Source: an uncultured bacterium (GTDB taxonomy: Bacteria; Cyanobacteriota; Vampirovibrionia; Gastranaerophilales; Gastranaerophilaceae). Taken from it: 5,192 nt of DNA. A program made the position numbers and the translations under genes. Positions 1-5,192 of this stretch are shown here, piece by piece; positions within the stretch are counted from its first letter, which is position 1; every line of letters starts with the position of its first letter. Where the stretch lies: assembly GCA_900551965.1 (NCBI GenBank), contig URYF01000089.1:1-5192 (forward strand), written 5' to 3'. The notes beneath the pieces were generated by a model that was not told where the DNA came from, ran no database searches, and worked only from the letters and a program-made list of their open reading frames with translations.

Positions 1-1082
<1,082 letters not shown>

Positions 1083-1101
1083 CAGAAAGTTTATGTCCAT
1101 C

Positions 1102-1127
1102 GATTATTTAGGGCTAGCTAAATAATC
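1102..1127 (-). promoter_or_regulatory. leader stem-loop just upstream of mature 16S
   Basis: Positions 1102-1111 and 1118-1127 are perfect inverted repeats of 10 bp (GATTATTTAG / CTAAATAATC) with a 6-nt loop. The element lies about 20 nt ahead of the mature 16S 5' end. No U-tract follows it, so it is not a terminator. A structural or processing role in the rRNA leader is inferred. Confidence 0.6.
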
Positions 1128-1145
1128 CGCTCGACTTCAGTTTTT

Positions 1146-1168
1146 AACGCTAGCTTTCGCTATTCGTT
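1146..1168 (-). promoter_or_regulatory. GAAA-tetraloop hairpin in rRNA leader
   Basis: On the minus strand the RNA folds as AACG-AA-UAGC-[GAAA]-GCUA-G-CGUU. This is two 4-bp helices separated by a small asymmetric internal loop and closed by a GNRA tetraloop. Arms are 1146-1149/1165-1168 and 1151-1154/1159-1162. GNRA loops are common in structured RNA, so this is probably a real leader element; its function is not known. Confidence 0.5.
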
Positions 1169-1235
1169 CTTGTCTTTTTTAGAATCATTTTCGAAATTAA
1201 CAAGTTTGTTGTTTGTCACAACTTTTCGTTTTCAG

Positions 1236-1255
1236 CTATTCTGTTTTCAATGTTC
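1236..1255 (-). promoter_or_regulatory. boxA antitermination element of the rRNA leader
   Basis: The minus strand reads GAACATTGAAAACAGAATAG. The cyanobacterial boxA form, as I recall it, is GAACCTTGAAAACTGCATAG, so 17 of 20 positions agree; the central TTGAAAAC core is intact. BoxA in the nascent RNA binds NusB/NusE to set up antitermination on rRNA operons. It lies about 155 nt ahead of 16S. Its presence means the operon promoter must be at a coordinate above 1255. Confidence 0.7.
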
Positions 1256-1275
1256 GTTTCTCGACTCCAACGCTC

Positions 1276-1316
1276 TCAGCTCCGCTGATTCGCTATCGGA
1301 ATGGTGACTTCTCACC
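1276..1316 (-). promoter_or_regulatory. pair of small leader stem-loops upstream of boxA
   Basis: Two 5-bp stem-loops lie side by side on the minus-strand RNA: GGTGA-GAAG-TCACC (1303-1316) and TCAGC-GGA-GCTGA (1276-1288). Both fall in a locally GC-richer patch between the AT-rich early leader and boxA. A stem-loop just before boxA is reminiscent of boxB-type elements in rRNA leaders, but the sequence alone cannot assign that role. Confidence 0.4.
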
Positions 1317-1432
1317 GGCTATTCTACATATATCATTTTTTGGCTATTGTAGATAACTTTTCGTAATCTTTAATAAAACTTTCGTTTTTAGATAAAAAAT
1401 TCTAAGTATCTGGTTTTATAAATTTTATGTCT

Positions 1433-1447
1433 TGTGCGCTGTGCACA
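1433..1447. repeat. short dyad at the predicted rRNA start site
   Basis: TGTGC-GCTGT-GCACA is a perfect 5-bp dyad with a 5-base centre. It falls at about +1 to +15 of the transcript from the promoter candidate at 1454-1482. It could be an operator or a 5'-terminal hairpin in the rRNA precursor, or chance. It stands out only because its surroundings are very AT-rich. Confidence 0.3.
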
Positions 1448-1453
1448 TTTATT

Positions 1454-1482
1454 ATGTTATCTCTAAAAAAATTAGATTTCAA
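1454..1482 (-). promoter_or_regulatory. candidate sigma-70-type promoter for the rRNA operon
   Basis: On the minus strand the -35 box TTGAAA (1477-1482) is followed by a 17-bp spacer and the -10 box TAACAT (1454-1459, four of six consensus bases). A CATAAT at 1451-1456 is an alternative -10 with a longer spacer. The region upstream (about 1483-1515) is A/T-tract rich, like an UP element. The position fits, being upstream of boxA and downstream of the terminator candidate at 1516-1545. Other -10-like boxes between 1325 and 1380 lack a matching -35. Confidence 0.45.
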
Positions 1483-1515
1483 GTATTTTGTTTTTTATTT
1501 GTAATATTTTGTTAC

Positions 1516-1545
1516 AAAAACCCAAAACCCTTGATATATCAAGAG
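1516..1545 (-). terminator. probable intrinsic terminator after the GshB-like gene
   Basis: The stop codon at 1548-1550 is followed on the minus strand by a stem of 7 bp (including one G-U pair) around a UAUA loop at 1528-1545. After it comes UUUUGGGUUUUU (1516-1527). The stem is AT-rich and the U-tract is interrupted by GGG, so the terminator is modest. It sits where a terminator is expected, between the ligase gene and the same-strand rRNA promoter. Confidence 0.5.
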
Positions 1546-1547
1546 AA

Positions 1548-2525
1548 TTACACATTTAAAGGAGTTTGCAAATTAGTATTAGCTTTCATTAATATATAAT
1601 CTGCGATTTGGTTTTCGACATGACAGTTAAAATTATTATTTATTTCTTTAATAAAATAGCATGGACTTGTAACATTAACTTCAATAATTTTGCCGTCAAT
1701 AACATCTAAGCCTGCCATATATATTCCCATTGAATTAAGTTTTTTAGCCAGCGGCAAAAACTGTTCCTTTTCCAAATCACTTAATACAGCTTTTTTAATA
1801 TGCTCATCACTATGTTCGCAGAACTTGAAATCATCATTACTTGGCATTTTTTGAACACAGTATGGAAGAACCTCTTCCCCCAAAACAAGAACCCTTTTAT
1901 CGCCATAGACAGCTTTTTGAATATATTTTTGCACCATTATAAGCTGTTTCCCATTATTAGTCATAGAATTAATAATTACTGCAGTATTTTTATCACCATG
2001 TTTTAAATACATAACACCGCCGCCAAAACATTGATTCAGCGGTTTTAAAATTATTTCTTCATTTGTTTCAAGAAATTTAATGATATCAGATTTGGAAGAA
2101 GTAATTATATTATCAGGCATCAAATCATTAAATAACACCGCATGTAATTTTTCGTTAAAATTGCGAACCGCAGTAGTATCATTCATTATAAAAGTTTTAT
2201 TCCTATCAACAAAATCAAAAATATAAGTTGCATTTATATAATCCAAATCCACCGGCGGATCAGGCCTGAACATTACAAGTTGAAAATCTTCTATTTTAAA
2301 TTCTGACAAACTTTCTTTATTATAAAAAATATTCTCATTTTCTAAATAAGATTCATAGCAAGAAGCATAAGCAACAGAGGATTTAAGCTTTAACATATCT
2401 ATGGTTGTAATAAATACTTTATTATTTCGCTCTAAAAAGCTTTTTATTATCCAAAAATTTGTAACCAAATCATTAAATTCAAAGTATTTTAACTCAATTC
2501 TGTCTATAACAAATAATATATTCAT
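1548..2525 (-). CDS. GshB-family ATP-grasp ligase (glutathione synthetase-like), divergent substrate loop
   Basis: The product of 325 aa is close in length to E. coli GshB (316 aa), which joins gamma-glutamylcysteine and glycine using ATP in the cytoplasm. Family landmarks run in order: FRPDPP (86-91), NEK (124-126), IILKPL (158-163) with the ATP-binding lysine at 161, GDKRVLV (209-215) with Arg211 matching E. coli Arg210, and GLDVIDGKIIEVNVTSP (273-289) with metal ligands Asp274, Glu282 and Asn284. Two parts are unusual. After the ATP lysine the usual LDGxGG reads LNQCFGGG. The mobile substrate lid of GshB (E. coli 226-241, containing RGNLAAGG) is replaced without any length change by KFCEHSDE at 234-241. 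I therefore call the family, not the substrate. The ATG at 2523-2525 is chosen over the upstream ATG at 2577-2579 because AGAGGT sits 4 nt before it. The longer form would run through a hairpin and lacks a ribosome binding site. Confidence 0.88.
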   Translation of the reverse strand: MNILFVIDRIELKYFEFNDLVTNFWIIKSFLERNNKVFITTIDMLKLKSSVAYASCYESYLENENIFYNKESLSEFKIEDFQLVMFRPDPPVDLDYINATYIFDFVDRNKTFIMNDTTAVRNFNEKLHAVLFNDLMPDNIITSSKSDIIKFLETNEEIILKPLNQCFGGGVMYLKHGDKNTAVIINSMTNNGKQLIMVQKYIQKAVYGDKRVLVLGEEVLPYCVQKMPSNDDFKFCEHSDEHIKKAVLSDLEKEQFLPLAKKLNSMGIYMAGLDVIDGKIIEVNVTSPCYFIKEINNNFNCHVENQIADYILMKANTNLQTPLNV

Positions 2526-2529
2526 CTTT

Positions 2530-2535
2530 ACCTCT
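2530..2535 (-). promoter_or_regulatory. ribosome binding site deciding the ligase start
   Basis: AGAGGT lies 4 nt upstream of the ATG at 2523-2525 (minus-strand AGAGGTAAAGATG). It fixes the start 18 codons inside the longest open frame. It begins only a few bases after the U-tract of the hairpin at 2541-2576. Confidence 0.75.
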
Positions 2536-2540
2536 TTTAT

Positions 2541-2576
2541 AAAAATTTCGCCCACCTGCAGGACAGATGAGCGAAA
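2541..2576 (-). terminator. intrinsic-terminator-like hairpin between hydrolase and ligase genes
   Basis: On the minus strand UUUCGCUCAUC (2566-2576) pairs with GGUGGGCGAAA (2546-2556), an 11-bp stem with two G-U pairs and a 9-nt loop, followed directly by UUUUU (2541-2545). The hydrolase stop is 10 nt upstream and the ligase ribosome binding site 5 nt downstream. It is well formed as a Rho-independent terminator. Because no room remains for a separate ligase promoter after it, it may act as an attenuator or partial terminator. The loop overlaps the 8-bp palindrome CCTGCAGG (2555-2562). Confidence 0.7.
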
Positions 2577-2586
2577 CATAATATTT

Positions 2587-3252
2587 TTACTTAATCTCTG
2601 CCGGATTTAAAATTTGACAAGCTGTGTTACCAAATGCAATAAGTTTTGCAAATCTTTCCAAATCTGCCTGAATTTCAGGGAATGTTCCGTAATGCATAGG
2701 AATTACAGTTCTTACCCCTAACCATTTTGCAGCCATGGCAGCATGCTCAACATCCATTGTATAATTCCCGCCAATCGGTAGCAATGCAATTTGCGGCGCA
2801 TACAATTCTTTTATTGTTTTCATCTCGCCTGTCAAACAGGTATCGCCCGCATGATAAATTCTTACACCGTCAACATCAAGGATTATACCTGCAGCACAGC
2901 CGCCATATCTTCCATCAGGTAATGAGCTTGAATGGAAAGCCGGAACAAAAACAGCTCTGCCCCAAGAATAATTAATCCATGAACCTAGACCTACAGGTTT
3001 TGATTTTGCACCCTGTTCTTTACAGTAATTCGCAAGTTCAAATACTGCAGTAATATCAATATCTTTTTCTTTTGCAATCTCTAAAGCTTCACCAATATGA
3101 TCACTGTGAGCATGTGTTAACAAAATATCAGTAATCGGTTCTTCCTGCCAATTAAACTTTTCATTAACTGAAACCAACGGATCAATTAATACAGCTTTAT
3201 CACCGTTTTTAATCTCAAACGCACTGTGCCCGATGTACTTTAAATCTACCAT
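2587..3252 (-). CDS. metal-dependent hydrolase, UPF0173 / metallo-beta-lactamase fold
   Basis: The product of 221 aa is close to the usual length of UPF0173 proteins such as B. subtilis YtkL (about 226 aa), a cytoplasmic family whose substrates are mostly unknown. The N-terminus MVDLKYIGHSAFEI is typical (His9). Metal-site motifs follow: THAHSDH (46-52, giving His47, His49, Asp51, His52), AFHSSS with His107, YHAGDT with Asp137, and PMHYGTF with His187. All ligands expected for a two-metal site are present, so the enzyme should be active. There is no signal peptide or membrane segment. The start at 3250-3252 is preceded by AAGGGGAG; an in-frame ATG eight codons earlier (3274-3276) lacks a ribosome binding site. 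It is the first gene of a two-gene minus-strand arrangement with the GshB-like ligase, 61 bp apart with a hairpin between. A shared pathway is not evident. Confidence 0.93.
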   Translation of the reverse strand: MVDLKYIGHSAFEIKNGDKAVLIDPLVSVNEKFNWQEEPITDILLTHAHSDHIGEALEIAKEKDIDITAVFELANYCKEQGAKSKPVGLGSWINYSWGRAVFVPAFHSSSLPDGRYGGCAAGIILDVDGVRIYHAGDTCLTGEMKTIKELYAPQIALLPIGGNYTMDVEHAAMAAKWLGVRTVIPMHYGTFPEIQADLERFAKLIAFGNTACQILNPAEIK

Positions 3253-3256
3253 AAGT

Positions 3257-3264
3257 CTCCCCTT
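3257..3264 (-). promoter_or_regulatory. ribosome binding site of the hydrolase
   Basis: The minus strand reads AAGGGGAG-ACTT-ATG. This strong purine-rich site supports the ATG at 3250-3252 over the upstream in-frame ATG at 3274-3276. Confidence 0.75.
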
Positions 3265-3324
3265 TTCCTTAAACATACTATGTCAACTATTTTAATTTAT
3301 CACGCTTTAGTATAAAATACAAAT
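3265..3324. promoter_or_regulatory. divergent promoter region between hydrolase and ribD
   Basis: Both neighbouring genes must be transcribed outward from this AT-rich gap. For ribD, TATAAA at 3311-3316 (plus) is a good -10 box but no convincing -35 is found, and it ends only 8 nt before the ATG. For the hydrolase, TAAAAT at 3289-3294 (minus) is a possible -10, again without a good -35. TTGACA at 3281-3286 (minus) looks like a perfect -35 but has no -10 before the hydrolase start. The two -10 candidates are about 16 bp apart, so the promoters would overlap. Assignment is weak. Confidence 0.35.
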
Positions 3325-4380
3325 ATGAAACAATATATTACACAGATGAATAAATGTATAGAACTTGCAAGACTTGCCGAAGGGGATACCTCCCCAAATC
3401 CGATGGTAGGCTGTGTTATTTTAAACAATCAAGGGGAAATTATTTCAACAGGTTACCATAAAAAATACGGAGAAAACCACGCAGAACGCGATGCCCTGCT
3501 TAAACTTGATAATGCAAAAGGCTGCACTCTTGTTGTAAATCTTGAACCCTGTTCACACTTTGGCAAAACTCCGCCTTGCACTGATTTGATAATTGAAAAA
3601 GGAATTAAAACAGTCGTTTATGGCATGAAAGACCCCAATCCGATTGTTGCAGGCAGAGGCTTAAAAAAGCTAAAAGAAGCAGGAATTGAAGTTATCGGTC
3701 CGGTTTTAGAAGACGAATGCAAAAAACTAAACGAAGTTTTCATAAAAAATCACACCAAGCATAAAACATTTGTCGCCCTAAAAACCGCAACAACAATCGA
3801 TGGAAAAATTGCTACCTATAATGGGGATTCAAAATGGCTAACATCTGAAACTGCCCGCACAAAAGGAAGAGCACTAAGGAAAAAATATGATGCAATTCTA
3901 ACTTCATCTGCTACAGTTATTGCAGATGACCCGATAATGGAGCATAAATGCAAAGTAATTCTTGACCGCGAATTGAAAACAGATTTAAATTCAAAAGTTT
4001 ATAAACATGGAAAGATTTATGTTTTCTATGATGAAAAAATCACCCTCTCCCGCAAGCAGACAAGGGAGGACAATGAAAATATTTTATTTATACCAGCTCC
4101 TGTTAGAAATGAAAAACTTGATATTAAATATATTTTAAACAGTTTGTTTGAACTTAAAATAATGAGCATATTTGTTGAAGCAGGCGGTAAATTAAATGGA
4201 GAATTTCTACCATATGTTGATAAGCTTTACCACTTTATTGCCCCGAAAATCATGGGCGATAATTCCGGTAAATCTTGTTTTTACGGACAATATATCGATA
4301 AAATTTCAAAATGCGCAAACTTTAAACTCGAGAATTTCGAAGTTTATCCACCTGATATATTAACTGTTTATTCAAAATAA
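3325..4380 (+). CDS. ribD: bifunctional riboflavin biosynthesis protein RibD (deaminase/reductase)
   Basis: RibD carries out the second and third steps of riboflavin synthesis in the cytoplasm: zinc-dependent deamination of the GTP-derived pyrimidine, then NADPH-dependent reduction of its ribose. At 351 aa it is slightly shorter than E. coli RibD (367 aa). The N-terminal deaminase domain (about 1-145) has TSPNPMVGC (22-30), NHAE (51-54, zinc His52, catalytic Glu54) and PCSHFGKTPPC (75-85, zinc Cys76 and Cys85), then DPNPIVAGRG (103-112). The reductase domain has LKTATTIDGKIA (152-163), SKWLTS (169-174), TSSATVIADDP (193-203) and VEAGGKLNGEFL (284-295). All expected catalytic parts are present. 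An in-frame stop at 3313-3315 means the start is 3325 or later; the next ATG is 3346. Neither has a ribosome binding site. It is alone here, without ribE, ribBA or ribH nearby, and converges on the pilin gene. Residues 240-249 are encoded by a GC-rich palindrome. Confidence 0.96.
   Translation: MKQYITQMNKCIELARLAEGDTSPNPMVGCVILNNQGEIISTGYHKKYGENHAERDALLKLDNAKGCTLVVNLEPCSHFGKTPPCTDLIIEKGIKTVVYGMKDPNPIVAGRGLKKLKEAGIEVIGPVLEDECKKLNEVFIKNHTKHKTFVALKTATTIDGKIATYNGDSKWLTSETARTKGRALRKKYDAILTSSATVIADDPIMEHKCKVILDRELKTDLNSKVYKHGKIYVFYDEKITLSRKQTREDNENILFIPAPVRNEKLDIKYILNSLFELKIMSIFVEAGGKLNGEFLPYVDKLYHFIAPKIMGDNSGKSCFYGQYIDKISKCANFKLENFEVYPPDILTVYSK
4043..4070. repeat. GC-rich imperfect palindrome inside ribD
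   Basis: CTCCC (4047-4051) and GGGAG (4064-4068) form a 5-bp stem, with a further G-U pair outside and a 12-nt interval. The patch CCCTCTCCCGCAAGC is strikingly GC-rich within an AT-rich gene. It recalls the CCCTCTCCCGC...GCGGGAGAGGG type of dispersed bacterial palindrome, here degenerate on the right arm. It encodes about TLSRKQTRED (240-249), a probable loop of the reductase domain. Chance is possible. Confidence 0.35.
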
Positions 4381-4381
4381 T

Positions 4382-5140
4382 CTACCAAGGATAATCTCGA
4401 GAAATATTCCATCCATCTTTTTCAATCAAAGCTCCACACCACAGTCCTCTGCCATTTTTATTACATTGATAACTAAATTTCGACGGACCATCTTTCAATT
4501 GCTCTCGAGTTTTATATTTATTTGAATCTTCACCATCATCTAAATACGAAAAAACTATCCCCCTGGCAGAATTAATTTGAACAAAAAAAGTATCTCTTCC
4601 GAATTTATTAGGTGGGGAGTTATACCCATTCAAATCAATAAGCACAGAAAGCCGGAAAGTTCCATCTTTCTGCTGATCACCTATAACCGTACCATCATTA
4701 ACCAATATCTGAACACCTGACAATAATGTATAAACAACAGCACCACCTCGAATAATTGCAAGTCCAGTTTCTTTTTTCCCACCAGGCGTATAATATACCA
4801 AAGAATTAGCTTTAGATTTTGCTTTAAAATTTTTCAAATAAGGGGCAAGAAAGGTATCAAAAAATTCAACATTTTTGCGGGATTCAATCTGCCACCCTGC
4901 AACCTCACCATTTTCCGACTCAGACAATCTTACTGCCTGCGAAAACATTGAATACGTCTCTTTAAGCTGTGTCACAGTCAGCTTCTTCTGATAATTAGAA
5001 ATAAGCATAGGGATTGTAATCGCAGCAACAACTCCGATTACCCCAAGTGTAATCAGAATTTCCGCCAATGTGAACCCATATTTTTTGAAAGATGAAAAAT
5101 GAAAAAATTTGCGGGGTTTTTGACATTCGGATTTTTGCAA
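4382..5140 (-). CDS. type IV pilin-like / pseudopilin protein with prepilin leader (5' end uncertain)
   Basis: The 252-aa reading shows a class III prepilin signal: a basic leader ending KKYG, predicted cleavage Gly22-Phe23, Glu at mature position 5, and a hydrophobic helix at about 24-48. The predicted mature protein of 230 aa has the N-terminal helix continuing to about 72, then a variable globular domain. Near the end Cys226 and Cys235 flank a small loop, followed by WCGALIEKDGWNIS and a terminal DYPW. A disulfide there is plausible. Such proteins are processed by prepilin peptidase and assembled by type IV pilus or type II secretion-like machinery; none of that machinery is in the window. 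The start is a problem. The codon at 5138-5140 is TTG without a ribosome binding site, there is no in-frame ATG or GTG, and the frame stays open to 5192. The gene either uses TTG or is cut off by the contig end. The stop lies one base from that of ribD. Confidence 0.85.
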   Translation of the reverse strand: MQKSECQKPRKFFHFSSFKKYGFTLAEILITLGVIGVVAAITIPMLISNYQKKLTVTQLKETYSMFSQAVRLSESENGEVAGWQIESRKNVEFFDTFLAPYLKNFKAKSKANSLVYYTPGGKKETGLAIIRGGAVVYTLLSGVQILVNDGTVIGDQQKDGTFRLSVLIDLNGYNSPPNKFGRDTFFVQINSARGIVFSYLDDGEDSNKYKTREQLKDGPSKFSYQCNKNGRGLWCGALIEKDGWNISRDYPW

Positions 5141-5159
5141 AGCCCAATCGTCAAAACCC
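5114..5159. repeat. 46-nt imperfect palindrome across the apparent pilin start
   Basis: Arms 5114-5130 and 5143-5159 form 15 base pairs with two single-base bulges (5121 and 5149) and one mismatch (5128/5145), around a 12-nt loop (5131-5142). The putative TTG start codon is in the loop. On the minus strand the stem is followed by CGCAAAUUUUUU, so it resembles a terminator for an upstream gene as much as a coding insert. The pairing is too long to dismiss easily as chance. Confidence 0.55.
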
Positions 5160-5183
5160 TTACTAAAAGGCTCTAAAAAGTTA

Positions 5184-5192
5184 CCCCCCCCC
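5184..5192. other. terminal run of nine C (contig end)
   Basis: The window ends in nine consecutive C, unlike anything else in this AT-rich sequence. Read on the minus strand it would add a poly-glycine stretch to the open pilin frame. It is probably an assembly or sequencing artefact at the contig edge, though a real homopolymer cannot be excluded. Confidence 0.6.

Larger units (their letters stand above)
1083..1446 (-). promoter_or_regulatory. 16S rRNA operon 5' leader (no gene)
   Basis: This gene-free stretch lies between the candidate rRNA promoter and the mature 16S 5' end. Transcribed on the minus strand it gives a leader of about 365 nt. It holds a boxA antitermination signal, two small stem-loops upstream of boxA, and two stem-loops between boxA and 16S, each listed separately. 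Bacterial rRNA leaders carry such elements to resist Rho-dependent termination, to form the RNase III processing stem with RNA downstream of 16S, and to aid 16S folding. The 3' partner of any processing stem lies outside the window, so that stem cannot be tested. No plausible protein-coding frame is present. Confidence 0.7.

Noticed and set aside
1780..1850. A pair of compensating frameshifts as the cause of the missing GshB lid loop
   Set aside because: Translation of the other two forward frames across this stretch does not reveal an RGNLAAGG-like sequence, and length is conserved, so the loop is truly different or the gene is a divergent family member.
2526..2579. Longer form of the GshB-like protein starting at 2579
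   Set aside because: The extra 18 codons run through the terminator-like hairpin, have no ribosome binding site, and lie outside the family's usual N-terminus.
1800..2975. Plus-strand frames at 1800-2006, 2401-2610 and 2727-2975
   Set aside because: They are antisense shadows of the ligase and hydrolase genes, without ribosome binding sites or recognisable domains.
3253..3276. Longer form of the hydrolase starting at 3276
   Set aside because: No ribosome binding site precedes that ATG, while the internal ATG has AAGGGGAG and gives the family-typical MVDLKYIGHSAF start.
3281..3286. Perfect TTGACA on the minus strand as the hydrolase -35 box
   Set aside because: With a 16-18 bp spacer the -10 would fall in the purine-rich ribosome binding site, where no TATAAT-like sequence exists.
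4385..4425. Possible weak hairpin GGATAATCTCGAGAAATATTCC-like sequence as a ribD terminator
   Set aside because: Only about three outer pairs form before mismatches, and the U-run is not adjacent; not supportable as a terminator.
4327..4509. Three CTCGAG palindromes (4327, 4396, 4504), two as an 8-bp direct repeat CTCGAGAA around the ribD/pilin junction
   Set aside because: Short repeats within coding sequence, with no flanking element features; treated as chance, not as target-site duplication.
1083..5192. CRISPR array, tRNA genes, insertion sequence or prophage genes
   Set aside because: No regularly spaced repeats, no cloverleaf-like sequence and no transposase or phage protein motifs were seen.

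Overview
The window is an AT-rich bacterial fragment and most likely the whole of one short assembled contig. It starts inside a 16S rRNA gene, a typical break point at a repeated rRNA operon, and it ends in a run of nine C. The 16S sequence points to the Cyanobacteria/Melainabacteria branch. Positions 310-334 match the cyanobacterial primer site CYA781R(a) exactly as I recall it. The CYA359F site (713-732) carries two mismatches, and the rRNA leader has a boxA close to the cyanobacterial form. Together with low GC and a pilin of the 'GFTLAEILITLGVIGVVAA' type, this suggests a non-photosynthetic gut relative such as Gastranaerophilales. The lineage is inference; the 16S identity is not in doubt.

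Layout: 1-1082 is the 5' three quarters of 16S rRNA on the minus strand. Positions 1083-1547 hold no gene. They contain the rRNA operon's promoter candidate, a leader of about 365 nt with boxA and several hairpins, and a probable terminator for the upstream gene. Then come two minus-strand genes: a GshB-family ATP-grasp ligase (1548-2525), preceded by a UPF0173-type metallo-beta-lactamase-fold hydrolase (2587-3252). A strong terminator-like hairpin sits between them, just ahead of the ligase ribosome binding site. A 72-bp divergent intergenic region separates this pair from ribD (3325-4380, plus strand), a bifunctional riboflavin biosynthesis enzyme. ribD converges, with one base between stop codons, on a type IV pilin-like gene (4382-5140 or longer, minus strand) whose 5' end is uncertain.

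The genes do not form one pathway. The hydrolase and ligase could be co-transcribed with attenuation between them. ribD stands apart from other riboflavin genes. The pilin gene belongs to a class often present in many copies in this group.

I do not see a new multi-gene system. The points most worth a second look are: the replaced substrate-lid loop in the GshB-like ligase; the hairpin in front of its ribosome binding site; a GC-rich palindrome inside the ribD reading frame; a 46-nt imperfect palindrome covering the apparent pilin start; and rRNA leader segments that repeat the first variable region of 16S.
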